From NCBI GenBank assembly GCA_963818205.1, contig CAWFRG010000009.1, positions 124,001 to 188,000 of the forward strand: DNA of 64,000 nucleotides, read 5' to 3'. This stretch comes from CAVVYV01 sp963818205. GTDB taxonomy: Bacteria; Actinomycetota; Thermoleophilia; Solirubrobacterales; 70-9. Shown here piece after piece: positions 26,265 through 34,978 of this stretch. The notes beneath the pieces were generated by a model. It was not told the origin of the DNA. It did no database searches and saw nothing but the letters and a program-made list of their open reading frames with translations. A program made the position numbers and the translations under genes. Position 1 is the stretch's first letter; each line of letters opens with the position of its first letter.

Positions 26265-26948
26265 GTGAGCGCCAGGGCCGACGCCCAGGCTTGGGGGGAG
26301 ATCGTCTCCGACCTCGCCACGGAGAGGAATCTCCGCTACGAGCCGATCGGTGGCCTCAACCCGAAGGAAGGGCCGGTCGCCCTCTGCCCCGGCGGGACCA
26401 ACAGGCTGACCGGGGAGCTCGTCGATGGCTTCTGGGGCTCTTCATGCGACGCCGACGAGTACGAGGAGGGCGGCTTTGGCCGAAAGGCGGTGCTGCCGGG
26501 TGCGGTGCTCGCCAAGGCCCACATGCCCGACCTGGCCACGGTGGTCCCGATCTTCAACGTCGAGTCGATCGAACGCACCGCCGAGGACGTGCTCGACCGC
26601 CGCTCCCGCCGTCGGGTGGAGTTCGAGAGCACCGACTTCAACAAGCGCTTCATCGCCACCGTCCCCCGCGACCACGACCCGGTCGCTCTGCGCGAGCTCT
26701 TCAGCCCAGCTTTCATCGACTGGATCACCCGGATCCCGGCCCAGGTCGACTTCGGGATCACCGACCGCCAGCTCTTCTTTCACTGGCGTCTGCGGGAGCT
26801 CACCCGCGAGGAGCTGAAGGAGGCGCTCCATTCGGCCGGCGGGATCTTCGACCGGCTGCACCGGGAGATGGAGGAGAACAACCTTGACATCTACAAGGCC
26901 GGTCCCTGGAACGCCGGGCTCGAGCCGTTCCCCGCGACGACCGGCTAG
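26265..26948 (+). CDS. Uncharacterised protein, possibly DUF3137-like
   Basis: 227 residues, soluble, GTG start at 26265. The central part (RVEFESTDFNKRFIATVPRD, LFSPAFIDWI, then FGITDRQLFFHW) resembles proteins in which a ligand-like domain reads its own surface state (DUF3137 type), but this is by eye. Three Cys/Asp-rich positions occur in VALCPGG and SSCDADEYEEGG. It follows the SCP2 gene by 13 bases, so they are probably co-transcribed. Its 3' end overlaps the convergent flavin-barrel gene by four bases. Confidence 0.6.
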   Translation: MSARADAQAWGEIVSDLATERNLRYEPIGGLNPKEGPVALCPGGTNRLTGELVDGFWGSSCDADEYEEGGFGRKAVLPGAVLAKAHMPDLATVVPIFNVESIERTAEDVLDRRSRRRVEFESTDFNKRFIATVPRDHDPVALRELFSPAFIDWITRIPAQVDFGITDRQLFFHWRLRELTREELKEALHSAGGIFDRLHREMEENNLDIYKAGPWNAGLEPFPATTG

Positions 26949-27910
26949 CTGGTCGGGCGAGCCTTGAGTCGCTTGCGAGCGGTCCGGTAAAAGCCGAACC
27001 CCTTCTTGAGGAAGTCGCGGGAGCGGCCCAGCCGCCCCTCGGGGAGCTCGAAACCGCCGACGACCCGGAAGGGCAACAGCCGCCAGCCGTCCTCGGCGCG
27101 GGCGAGCTCGCCCCGCACCTGGATGTTTCGCTGCCAGCTGAAGTCCGGCGCGTGCCGGTGGACGGTGAGGCAAGCCCGGCCCTCGAGCAGGGGCAGGCCC
27201 GCCGGCTCGCCGCCGAGCTCGATCGATCGCGAGCCGGGTTGGACCTCGATCGGCACGCGGGCGGAGAGCGGGAAGCCGTCGGGGGCGAGCCAGCTGACCA
27301 CCGCGGTCTCGTACTCGCGGCCAAGCTCATCGATGCGCGGATCCCAGACCGCTTCGCCGGAGAAGGTCGGTCCGTGATCCTCGGGCGGCTCCTCGACGTG
27401 ACCCGATCGCACCTCCTCCAGGTGGGCGTCGTGGAGGACCGGCTCGGCCGAGGGGTCACCGCTCGGCCAGACGAAGACCCGCTCCGGCCGGACATGGATG
27501 TAGATGCGCGTGTAGTACCAGTTGAAGGCGCCGCGGACGGCCTTTGGCGGGTGCAGCTTCCGGGTGCCCGGCAGCTTCTTCCACGATTCGCGGAAGTAGC
27601 GCTCGCGATTGTCCGCCAGGTTGTGGTCGTCGACCTCGGCGGTGCCCTGGACGAGGACGCGGATGCCGCTCTCGATCCCCGAGCCGGTCGGGTCGGAGAA
27701 CAGCAGCGACACGCTGGGATGGCTGCGGGCGTCGTCGGCCTTCTTCGGGTAGCCGAGCCCGGTGGTGAGGTCGATCGTGGGCCCACCGGGCTCGTAATAG
27801 GGGGTGACCGGCCAGGTGATCGGCTGCTTGCGAGCGCCGACGGTGGTCAGCTCACAGGTGATGAATTGGCCGAAGGCCTGCTGGACCTCAGGCGGAAGAC
27901 TGCCGGTCAC
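26945..27910 (-). CDS. Pyridoxamine-5'-phosphate-oxidase-like (FMN/F420 split-barrel) protein
   Basis: 321 residues, twice the usual length. The N-terminal half is a split barrel (ITCELTTVGARKQPITWPVT, GYPKKADDARSHPSVSLLFS, then VLVQGTAEVDD, a typical run of the family). The C-terminal half (VVSWLAPDGFPLSARVPIEV, CLTVHRHAPDFSWQRNIQVR) looks like a second barrel. It probably binds FMN or F420 for a reductase reaction; substrate unknown. GTG start at 27910. Confidence 0.8.
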   Translation of the reverse strand: MTGSLPPEVQQAFGQFITCELTTVGARKQPITWPVTPYYEPGGPTIDLTTGLGYPKKADDARSHPSVSLLFSDPTGSGIESGIRVLVQGTAEVDDHNLADNRERYFRESWKKLPGTRKLHPPKAVRGAFNWYYTRIYIHVRPERVFVWPSGDPSAEPVLHDAHLEEVRSGHVEEPPEDHGPTFSGEAVWDPRIDELGREYETAVVSWLAPDGFPLSARVPIEVQPGSRSIELGGEPAGLPLLEGRACLTVHRHAPDFSWQRNIQVRGELARAEDGWRLLPFRVVGGFELPEGRLGRSRDFLKKGFGFYRTARKRLKARPTS

Positions 27911-27917
27911 GGCCTGG

Positions 27918-27923
27918 ATTATG
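27918..27923 (-). promoter_or_regulatory. -10 box of the flavin-barrel gene, leaderless type
   Basis: CATAAT on the minus strand, 7 bases before the GTG at 27910. Confidence 0.5.
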
Positions 27924-27962
27924 GCCCGATCGGCACCTCCCTCAGGTCGGAGCGGATCGAAA

Positions 27963-28598
27963 TCAGGGGAGATCGTCCGGGAGGACGATTCGGCGGTCTT
28001 CCCCCTTGCCGACGACCTCAGGCTCCACCGGCTTCACCTGACGCCGGCGGGCGGCCTCCAGCGCCTGCTCGGCATTCGCGAACGGGAGCAGCGACTCCAG
28101 GTGCTTGATCGTCGGAAAGACGAGCGGGAGCTCGTTTCGCCCGTGCAGGTCGAGGGCGTGCCGGGGCGCGAACCAGCCGGCGTCGACTGTCTCGCTACCG
28201 TCCGGGCGGGGCGGCGAGTGCGCCGGCGCAAGCGCCAGGTAGAAGCGGGTGTCGAAGCGCACAGGCACGATTCGAGGGGTGATCCAGCGCGAGTAGGGGA
28301 CGAGCTCGTCGGCCTCGACCTCGATCCCCGCTTCCTCCTGCAGCTCCCGGACCGCGGAGACGCGGGGGGCGCGCTCGCCCTCCCCGTCCTCGGCGTCGAC
28401 GGCGCCGCCGGGAAACACCCAGACCCCGGGCATGAAGCGGGCCTCGGGGTTGCGCCGGACCAGGCAGACCTCGAGGCCCCGGTCGGAGTGCTTGCCGCCA
28501 CGCCGGAGCAGGATCACGGTTGCGGCGGGGCGCGGAGTGGCCGGCGGCTCGTCCTCGCCACGCAGCGGAGCGCCCCTCGCCCCGGGTAGATCCGTCAT
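27963..28598 (-). CDS. Nudix hydrolase
   Basis: 211 residues; hydrolyses a nucleoside diphosphate linked to another group. The Nudix box is spread around VWVFPGGAVDAEDGE and SAVRELQEEAGIEV (the REXQEEAG core is intact; the first half has an insertion). CLVRRNPEARFMPG precedes the box. The start is ATG 28598 with GAGGTGG just upstream; GTG 28604 is an alternative. Length and lack of extra motifs do not identify the substrate. Confidence 0.85.
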   Translation of the reverse strand: MTDLPGARGAPLRGEDEPPATPRPAATVILLRRGGKHSDRGLEVCLVRRNPEARFMPGVWVFPGGAVDAEDGEGERAPRVSAVRELQEEAGIEVEADELVPYSRWITPRIVPVRFDTRFYLALAPAHSPPRPDGSETVDAGWFAPRHALDLHGRNELPLVFPTIKHLESLLPFANAEQALEAARRRQVKPVEPEVVGKGEDRRIVLPDDLP

Positions 28599-28644
28599 CT
28601 CCACCTCGTCGAGACAGCGTGCACGCGAGGCCAGCGTAACTGGT

Positions 28645-28650
28645 TAGATT
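28645..28650 (+). promoter_or_regulatory. -10 box of the rubredoxin gene, leaderless type
   Basis: TAGATT, 8 bases before the ATG at 28659, with no ribosome-binding sequence. Confidence 0.5.
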
Positions 28651-28658
28651 CGCGCCGC

Positions 28659-28844
28659 ATGGCGGCAGAGACGGGTACAAAGCAGCTCTACATATGCACC
28701 TCGTGCGGGTTCATATACGACCCGGAAGAGGGCGACCCGGACGGCGGCGTGCCGCCGGGCACCGCCTTCGATGACATCCCCGACGACTGGTTCTGCCCGG
28801 TCTGCGGGGCCCGGAAGTCGGATTTCGAGCCGTACGAGGAGTAA
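28659..28844 (+). CDS. Rubredoxin
   Basis: 61-residue one-iron electron carrier. Two CxxCG knuckles, CTSCGFIYDP and CPVCGARKSDF, bind Fe(Cys)4; DGGVPPGTAFDDIPDDWFCP between them is typical. The usual partners are alkane monooxygenases or oxygen-detoxifying flavoproteins; none is adjacent here. Confidence 0.95.
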   Translation: MAAETGTKQLYICTSCGFIYDPEEGDPDGGVPPGTAFDDIPDDWFCPVCGARKSDFEPYEE

Positions 28845-28888
28845 CAGCTAGGCGCGCGGGTCAGGGCCCAGCCGCTCGGCCCGCGGGG

Positions 28889-28955
28889 CCTGTCACCGCG
28901 GTGCCCCCCATCCTGCGGGCGCGGATGCGTCCTCGGATGGGCCCCCCGCGACAGG
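28889..28955. terminator. Long imperfect hairpin between convergent genes
   Basis: Paired blocks in order: CCTGT/ACAGG, CGCGG/CCGCG and CCCATCC/GGATGGG, around a 21-base loop (28914-28934). It sits between rubredoxin (+) and the bioA stop (-), so it probably ends transcription from both sides. There is no U-run. Confidence 0.55.
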
Positions 28956-28958
28956 TGG

Positions 28959-30293
28959 TTACGCCGCTTCGAGCAGAGCCGCGTCGAGGCGACCCCTTGC
29001 CGCGGGGTCGAGGTCGGCCACCGGCCTCGCCGCGGTGATCGACTCGGCGGTGACCTCGACCAGGCGCCGCAGGTCCTGGCCCGAGATCGAGAGCGGCGGC
29101 ATCAGCACCACCACATCCCCCAGAGGCCGCACGATCACCCCTCGTTTGCGGGCCTCGAGCGTGACCCGGTGGCCCATCCGAGTTGACGGGTCGTGCTCGC
29201 CGAGGTCGATCCCCACCATCAGCCCGCACTGGCGCACCTCGCGCACCTCGGGCATCAGCTGCACCTCGGCCAGCGACTCCGCCAGCAGCCGGATCTTCGG
29301 CCGCAGCCGCACCAGGGTGCGTTCGCGCCGGAAGACCTCGAGGCTGGCGATCGCCGCCGCACAGGCGAGCGGGTTGCCGGTGTAGGTGTGGCCGTGGAAG
29401 AAGGTCTTGAACTCGGCGTGGTCACCCAGAAAGGCCTCGTAGATCGACTCGGTCGCCAGCGTCGCCGCCAGCGGCATGTAGCCGCCCGTCAGCCCCTTGG
29501 CAACGCAGAGCAGGTCCGGTGCCACCCTTTCCTGCTCGCACGCGAACATCGTGCCGGTGCGCCCGAAGCCGGTGGCGACCTCGTCGCAGATCAGGAGCAC
29601 CCCGTGGCGCTCGGTCAGCTCGCGCACAGCCCGCAGGTAGCCCGGGGGGTGGGTGAGGATGCCGGCGGCGCCCTGCACCAGCGGCTCGACGATCACCGCG
29701 GCGACCTCCTCCTCGTGACGGGCGAGTAGCCGGGCCATGTCGTCGATGTCACCCGGCTCGGCCCGGTGGGCCTTGAAAAGGAGCGGCCCGAAGGCGGAGT
29801 GGAAGAGGTCGATCCCGCCGACCGACACAGAGCCCACCGTGTCGCCGTGGTAGGCATCGCGGAGGCAGATGAAGGAGGTCCGCCGGACGTGCTGGCCGCC
29901 GCGGTGCTGCCAGTACTGAAAAGCCATCTTCAGGGCGACCTCCACGGCGGTCGATCCCGAGTCCGAGTAGAAGACGCGGTCCAGCCCTCGGGGGCTGATC
30001 GCGACCAGCCGCGACGCCAGCTCCGCGGCTCTCGGATGGGAGAGGCCGAGCATCGTGCTGTGCGCAACCCGCTCGAGCTGGTCGCGGATCGCCCGGTCAA
30101 TCAGCGGGTGGCGATGGCCGTGGACGTTGCACCAGAGCGAGGAGACGCCATCGAGGTAGCGGTTGCCCTCGGCGTCGATCAGCTCGCTGCCCTCCGCCGC
30201 CTCGATCATCAGCGGCTCCTCGGCGAGCCAGTCCTGCTGCTGCGTGAACGGATGCCAGAGGTGCCGGTGATCGAGCTGGGCGTCCGTTCGCAT
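28959..30293 (-). CDS. bioA: Adenosylmethionine-8-amino-7-oxononanoate aminotransferase
   Basis: Third step of the biotin ring pathway, making DAPA from KAPA with SAM as amino donor; PLP-dependent. 444 residues from ATG 30293, whose MRTDAQLDHRHLWHPFTQQQ matches the family start. Motifs: FYSDSGSTAVEVALKMAFQY, LLICDEVATGFGRTG and the PLP Lys in CVAKGLTGGYMPL. GCGGAG precedes the start. Last gene of the bioB-F-D-A run, 178 bases after bioD. Confidence 0.96.
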   Translation of the reverse strand: MRTDAQLDHRHLWHPFTQQQDWLAEEPLMIEAAEGSELIDAEGNRYLDGVSSLWCNVHGHRHPLIDRAIRDQLERVAHSTMLGLSHPRAAELASRLVAISPRGLDRVFYSDSGSTAVEVALKMAFQYWQHRGGQHVRRTSFICLRDAYHGDTVGSVSVGGIDLFHSAFGPLLFKAHRAEPGDIDDMARLLARHEEEVAAVIVEPLVQGAAGILTHPPGYLRAVRELTERHGVLLICDEVATGFGRTGTMFACEQERVAPDLLCVAKGLTGGYMPLAATLATESIYEAFLGDHAEFKTFFHGHTYTGNPLACAAAIASLEVFRRERTLVRLRPKIRLLAESLAEVQLMPEVREVRQCGLMVGIDLGEHDPSTRMGHRVTLEARKRGVIVRPLGDVVVLMPPLSISGQDLRRLVEVTAESITAARPVADLDPAARGRLDAALLEAA

Positions 30294-30471
30294 CTCCGCA
30301 GCGGAACATAGATCGCGGCTCGGCCGGAAAGGCCGGCCCGGCGCCCCCAACTGTGACTGAAGTCGCATTATGCGGTGTTAGCGGCGGCCGTCTCGGTGCT
30401 CGGCTTCGCCGTCGCGGTCGCCCTGAATCCGGGCTTCGCCCTCCGTCCTGAAGCGAGCGTCCTGGCAGTCG
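30294..30471. other. Spacer between bioD and bioA
   Basis: 178 bases with a short CGGCC-GGAAA-GGCCG hairpin near 30332 and a palindromic CGCATTATGCG near 30364. On the minus strand the latter gives CATAAT, a possible -10 for a separate bioA promoter, without a matching -35. No reading frame of its own. Confidence 0.4.
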
Positions 30472-31171
30472 CTAGGCGGCTCGAAGCCTGAGCGCCGGCC
30501 CCCCCGGGATCGCGTCCGGGACCCGGAGCGGCGGCCACGAGCCCGGACGTGAGAGGTCGAGCCAGGGCAGCGTCAGCACCTCGGCCCCCGCGAGCGCGCC
30601 GATGGTGGAGCGGTTGGACTGCTCCATCGACGTCGGATCGTCCGGCCACGGGGTGAGCACGACCGCCCCCAGCTCGAGCCCGGCGCCCCGCACCGCCTCC
30701 GCCGTGAGCAGGGTGTGGTTGATGGTGCCCAGCCCAGGCGAGGCAGCGATCACCACCGGGAAGCCGAGGTCGCGGGCGAGATCGCGGACCAGGTAGCCGG
30801 GCGCCAGGGGGACGAGGAAGCCGCCGACTCCCTCGCAGACCAGCAGCTCGGAGGGCCGCGCCGGCGGCCCGTGCCGCCACCGCAAGCCGCCCGGGATCGA
30901 TCCGTTCGCCCGCCAGCTCCGCCGCCAGGTGTGGCGAGACCGCCGGTCCATAGCGGTAGGGGGCGATCTGGTCGTCGCTCTGCGCGGAGCCCGAGGCGAG
31001 CCGCAGCAGCTCGTGATCGGCAAGGCCCTCGCCCCGCTCGTCGAGGCCGCTGATTGCCGGCTTGAAGACGGCCACCCGCTCCCCAGACGCGTTCGCCGTG
31101 CGGGCGAGCGCGGCGGCGACCGCCGTCTTTCCCACCTCGGTGCCGGTCCCGGTGACGAACAGCCCGCGCAT
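30472..31171 (-). CDS. bioD: Dethiobiotin synthetase, frame broken once
   Basis: ATP-dependent ring closure of DAPA to dethiobiotin. Starts MRGLFVTGTGTEVGKTAVAA, containing the P-loop; LLVCEGVGGFLVPLAPGY and GLGTINHTLLTAEAVR follow. The frame changes near 30851; removing one base joins AGAAL to the LLVCEGVGG part and gives about 232 residues, normal for BioD. It starts four bases after the bioF stop. Confidence 0.93.
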
Positions 31172-31175
31172 CCGA

Positions 31176-32417
<1,242 letters not shown>

Positions 32418-32420
32418 CGT

Positions 32421-32497
32421 TAAACGGGTCGCTCCTCCAGCATCAAACGGGTCGCTCCCCAGGGAGCGCCCTCGAATCCTCGGAGCGCCCTCGCATC
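32421..32497 (-). repeat. Dispersed hairpin element, copy 3, nested double form
   Basis: Minus strand: an outer hairpin (GGGCGCTCC at 32490-32482 with GGAGCGACCC at 32435-32426) encloses an inner one (GGGCGCTCC at 32471-32463, loop CTGG, GGAGCGACCC at 32458-32449). Both keep the extra A before CCC. GTTTGATG follows the inner hairpin and GTTT the outer one. It fills the bioB-bioF spacer and overlaps the bioB stop by two bases. Confidence 0.7.
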
Positions 32498-33650
32498 AGT
32501 CGCCCCAGCCGGCGGGTTGGGCATCGGCAGGCGGCTCGGGGTAGGCCGGCACCTTGCCCTTCTTCCTGATCACCCGCAGCTGAGTCGAGGGGTCCCAGAG
32601 GTTGGCCTCGGCCTGGCTGTCGATGAGTTCGTCCACGGGCGTCTGAGGAGTCTCGCCCTCGAGCCAGCCCGAGCGGTTGTCGGGGCGGGGAACGGCGCCG
32701 TTGTCGTCCTGGCGGGCGACATTGAGGCCGAGCTCCTCGAACATCGCGCGGTCCTCGGCGGGCTCGACCCCGAGCGTGGTCAGGAAGTTGCCCATCATCA
32801 CCCCGTTCAGCCCCGCCTTCACCGCCAGCGGTTGCAGCTCGCCGAGGTTCTCGACCCGGCCGCCGCAGAGGCGGAAGAGGGCGTCGGGGAGGATCAGCCG
32901 GAAGATCGCCACCCACTTGACCACCTCCCAGGGATCCATCAATTCGCGCTCGCCGAACTTGGTCCCGGTGCGCGGGTTCAGCAGGTTGATCGGCACCGAG
33001 TCGGGATCGATCTCGGCCAGCTCGAAGGCCATCTCGACCCGCTGGCGGGGTGTCTCGCCGAGGTTGAGGATGCCGCCGACGCAGCTCTCCAGCCCCGCCT
33101 CGTTGACCGCGTCGATCGTCCGGATCCGGCCCTCGTAGCGAACCGTGGTCGAGACCTCCGGGTAGTAGGAGCGCGAGGTCTCGACGTTGTGGTGGACGCG
33201 CTGGATCCCCGCCTCCTTCAGCTGCTTGGCCCGGTCGACCGAGATGTGGCCGATCGAGGCGCAGCGCTTCAGGTTGGTGTGCTCCGAGACGAGCTTGGCG
33301 CCCTCGACGATCTTCGCGAAGTCGCGCTTCGACAGCCCTTGGCCCTGGGTGACCATGCAGAAGCGATGGGCGCCCGCCGCCTCGGCCGCCTTCGCGTGCT
33401 CGAGGATCTGATCGGGCTCCATCATCGCGTGCATCGGGGTGTCGGCCTCGGCGTAGCGCGACTGGGCGCAGAAGCCGCAGTCCTCGGCACAGCCCCCGGA
33501 CTTGGCGTTGACCAGCGAGCACATGTCGGTGGAGTCGCCGAAGCGATCCGTGCGCACCTCCCAGGCCCGCTCGACCAGCGCCCCGATCTCTTCGTGGTCG
33601 GTCAGCGCCCCCAGCTCCAGGGCCTCGTCGAAGCTGATCAGTGGTGCCAT
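32496..33650 (-). CDS. bioB: Biotin synthase
   Basis: Radical-SAM enzyme inserting sulfur into dethiobiotin. 384 residues from ATG 33650, chosen for its GGAGGGCAG ribosome site. Cys54, Cys58 and Cys61 in GGCAEDCGFCAQS bind the SAM cluster. HHNVETSRSYYPEV, CVGGILNLGE and LCGGRVENLGELQPLAVKAG carry further cluster ligands. There is a C-terminal extension of about 50 residues beyond MMGNFLTTLG. First gene of the operon; no BirA-type operator could be recognised upstream. Confidence 0.96.
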   Translation of the reverse strand: MAPLISFDEALELGALTDHEEIGALVERAWEVRTDRFGDSTDMCSLVNAKSGGCAEDCGFCAQSRYAEADTPMHAMMEPDQILEHAKAAEAAGAHRFCMVTQGQGLSKRDFAKIVEGAKLVSEHTNLKRCASIGHISVDRAKQLKEAGIQRVHHNVETSRSYYPEVSTTVRYEGRIRTIDAVNEAGLESCVGGILNLGETPRQRVEMAFELAEIDPDSVPINLLNPRTGTKFGERELMDPWEVVKWVAIFRLILPDALFRLCGGRVENLGELQPLAVKAGLNGVMMGNFLTTLGVEPAEDRAMFEELGLNVARQDDNGAVPRPDNRSGWLEGETPQTPVDELIDSQAEANLWDPSTQLRVIRKKGKVPAYPEPPADAQPAGWGD

Positions 33651-33748
33651 CTGCCCTCCGGGTCGTGGGAGAGGCAAGGCTAGGAACGCCCCCGGACGCC
33701 CTCATCAGGCGGGCCCGCTACCTGCAGGGATTTGCCGCGCGGAGGCTC

Positions 33749-33763
33749 GGGCCCCGCGGGCCC
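33749..33763 (-). terminator. Short GC hairpin after the sigma factor gene
   Basis: GGGCCC, three-base loop, GGGCCC immediately at the stop codon of the sigma gene and upstream of bioB. No U-run; weak terminator at best. Confidence 0.35.
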
Positions 33764-34845
33764 TAGGCGGCGTCCTGGAGTGCTTCAACCTCGCGGGCGC
33801 GGGCGAGGTGGTCGAGCGCGCGTTGCTCGAGCTCGCGGACCTCGTTCTGCTTCATCTCCAGGCGGCGGCTGGCCTCGCGCAGCGGCGTCGGCTCGTCGCC
33901 ATTTATCCCGTAGCGCAGCTGGATCACCCTGCGCTCGTCGTCGGGGAGCTCATCGACAGCGCGCCTCAGAGTCTCGTCGCGAAGGCTGAGCGCCACCTCC
34001 TCGGATGGACCGGTGCGCTCGTCGGGCACCAGCGTCCCGAGCGAGGCTCCGTCGCCCTCCTCGCCCACCGGCCGATCGAGGCTGGTGACGACTCGGGTGA
34101 GCTCGCGAATCTCGTCGACTTGGGCGGGCTCCAGGTCGGCTGCCTCGGCGATCTCCTCGGTGGTCGGATCGCGGCCGAACTTTGCGGCCAGCTCGCGCTC
34201 GGTTCTCATCACCTTGCGCTCCCGCTGAGCGACCTGGTTGGGCACCCTGATCGTCCGCTCCTTCGACTCGAGCGCCCGCTGGATCGCCTGCCGGATCCAG
34301 AAGGTCGCGTAGGTGGAGAACTTGTAGCCCTTCCGCCAATCGAACTTCTCGGTCGCCCGAATCAGTCCCAGGATCCCCTCCTGGATCAGGTCGAGAAGGT
34401 TGAGGTCCTGGCGCATGTAGCGCCGCGCGTTCGAGACCACCAGCCGCAGGTTCGAGTTGATCAGCCGCTCCTTCGCCTCGAGGTCGCCGCGCTCGATCGC
34501 CTTGGCAAGCTCGACCTCCTCCTCCCGGGTGAGCAGCGGGTAGCGCCGGAGCTCGTTGAAGAAGAGCTGGAGGGCGTCGGTGGTGGTCACCGCCAGGTCC
34601 TCGTTTCGGTAGCCGTCCTGCTCGGCGGCCTTGCCGCAGTCGTCCTCAACCGAGAGGCCGGCGGCCTCGATCCGCTCCTGCACGAGCTCCGCCTGTTCGT
34701 CCGAGAGCCCCAGCTCCTGGGCCAATGCATCCACCTCCGAGAGCTCGACGCAATCCGCCGGGCGGCCCGCCTCGATCAGCGCGGTCACCCGTTCCTCGAC
34801 GCTCGGGTCGAGCTCCACCGTCGTCTCGTTCATCTCCTCAGCCAT
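33763..34845 (-). CDS. RNA polymerase sigma-70 family factor, group 1/2
   Basis: 360 residues. Region 1.2 is around DALQLFFNELRRYPLLTREE, region 2 has NLRLVVSNARRYM and IRATEKFDWRKGYKFSTYA then WIRQAIQRAL, and regions 3 and 4 are present. A short acidic N-terminal part replaces region 1.1. In region 4.2 the recognition helix reads EMKQNEVRELEQRALDHL where typical primary factors have VTRERIRQIEAKALRKL, so several residues that contact the -35 element differ. It could be the principal sigma of this lineage or a group 2 paralogue. Divergent from the MMPL gene. Confidence 0.9.
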   Translation of the reverse strand: MAEEMNETTVELDPSVEERVTALIEAGRPADCVELSEVDALAQELGLSDEQAELVQERIEAAGLSVEDDCGKAAEQDGYRNEDLAVTTTDALQLFFNELRRYPLLTREEEVELAKAIERGDLEAKERLINSNLRLVVSNARRYMRQDLNLLDLIQEGILGLIRATEKFDWRKGYKFSTYATFWIRQAIQRALESKERTIRVPNQVAQRERKVMRTERELAAKFGRDPTTEEIAEAADLEPAQVDEIRELTRVVTSLDRPVGEEGDGASLGTLVPDERTGPSEEVALSLRDETLRRAVDELPDDERRVIQLRYGINGDEPTPLREASRRLEMKQNEVRELEQRALDHLARAREVEALQDAA

Positions 34846-34853
34846 GGTTGCCT

Positions 34854-34859
34854 TCTATA
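34854..34859 (-). promoter_or_regulatory. -10 box of the sigma gene, leaderless type
   Basis: TATAGA on the minus strand, 8 bases before the ATG at 34845; no TTGACA-like hexamer at the usual distance upstream. Confidence 0.45.
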
Positions 34860-34876
34860 GGGTCCCAAACCGGATC

Positions 34877-34900
34877 GACCGGCGCCGCGCGGCGCCGGTC
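34877..34900. repeat. Perfect 24-base palindrome in the sigma/MMPL divergent spacer
   Basis: GACCGGCGCCGC joined directly to its exact reverse complement, GCGGCGCCGGTC. It lies between two divergent start codons, upstream of the sigma -10 box. Candidate operator or cruciform. Confidence 0.6.
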
Positions 34901-34978
34901 GTTACTCTCCCGGCCGGGAATTGCTCGCTCAAAGTCCGCCGGACGGACCGGGCGGGCTGGATCACGACAGGAGGTCCG

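Noticed and set aside
33651..33762. Biotin operator or riboswitch upstream of bioB
   Set aside because: The spacer holds a short GC hairpin at the end of the sigma gene and a ribosome site, but no inverted repeat resembling the BirA or BioR sites I know.
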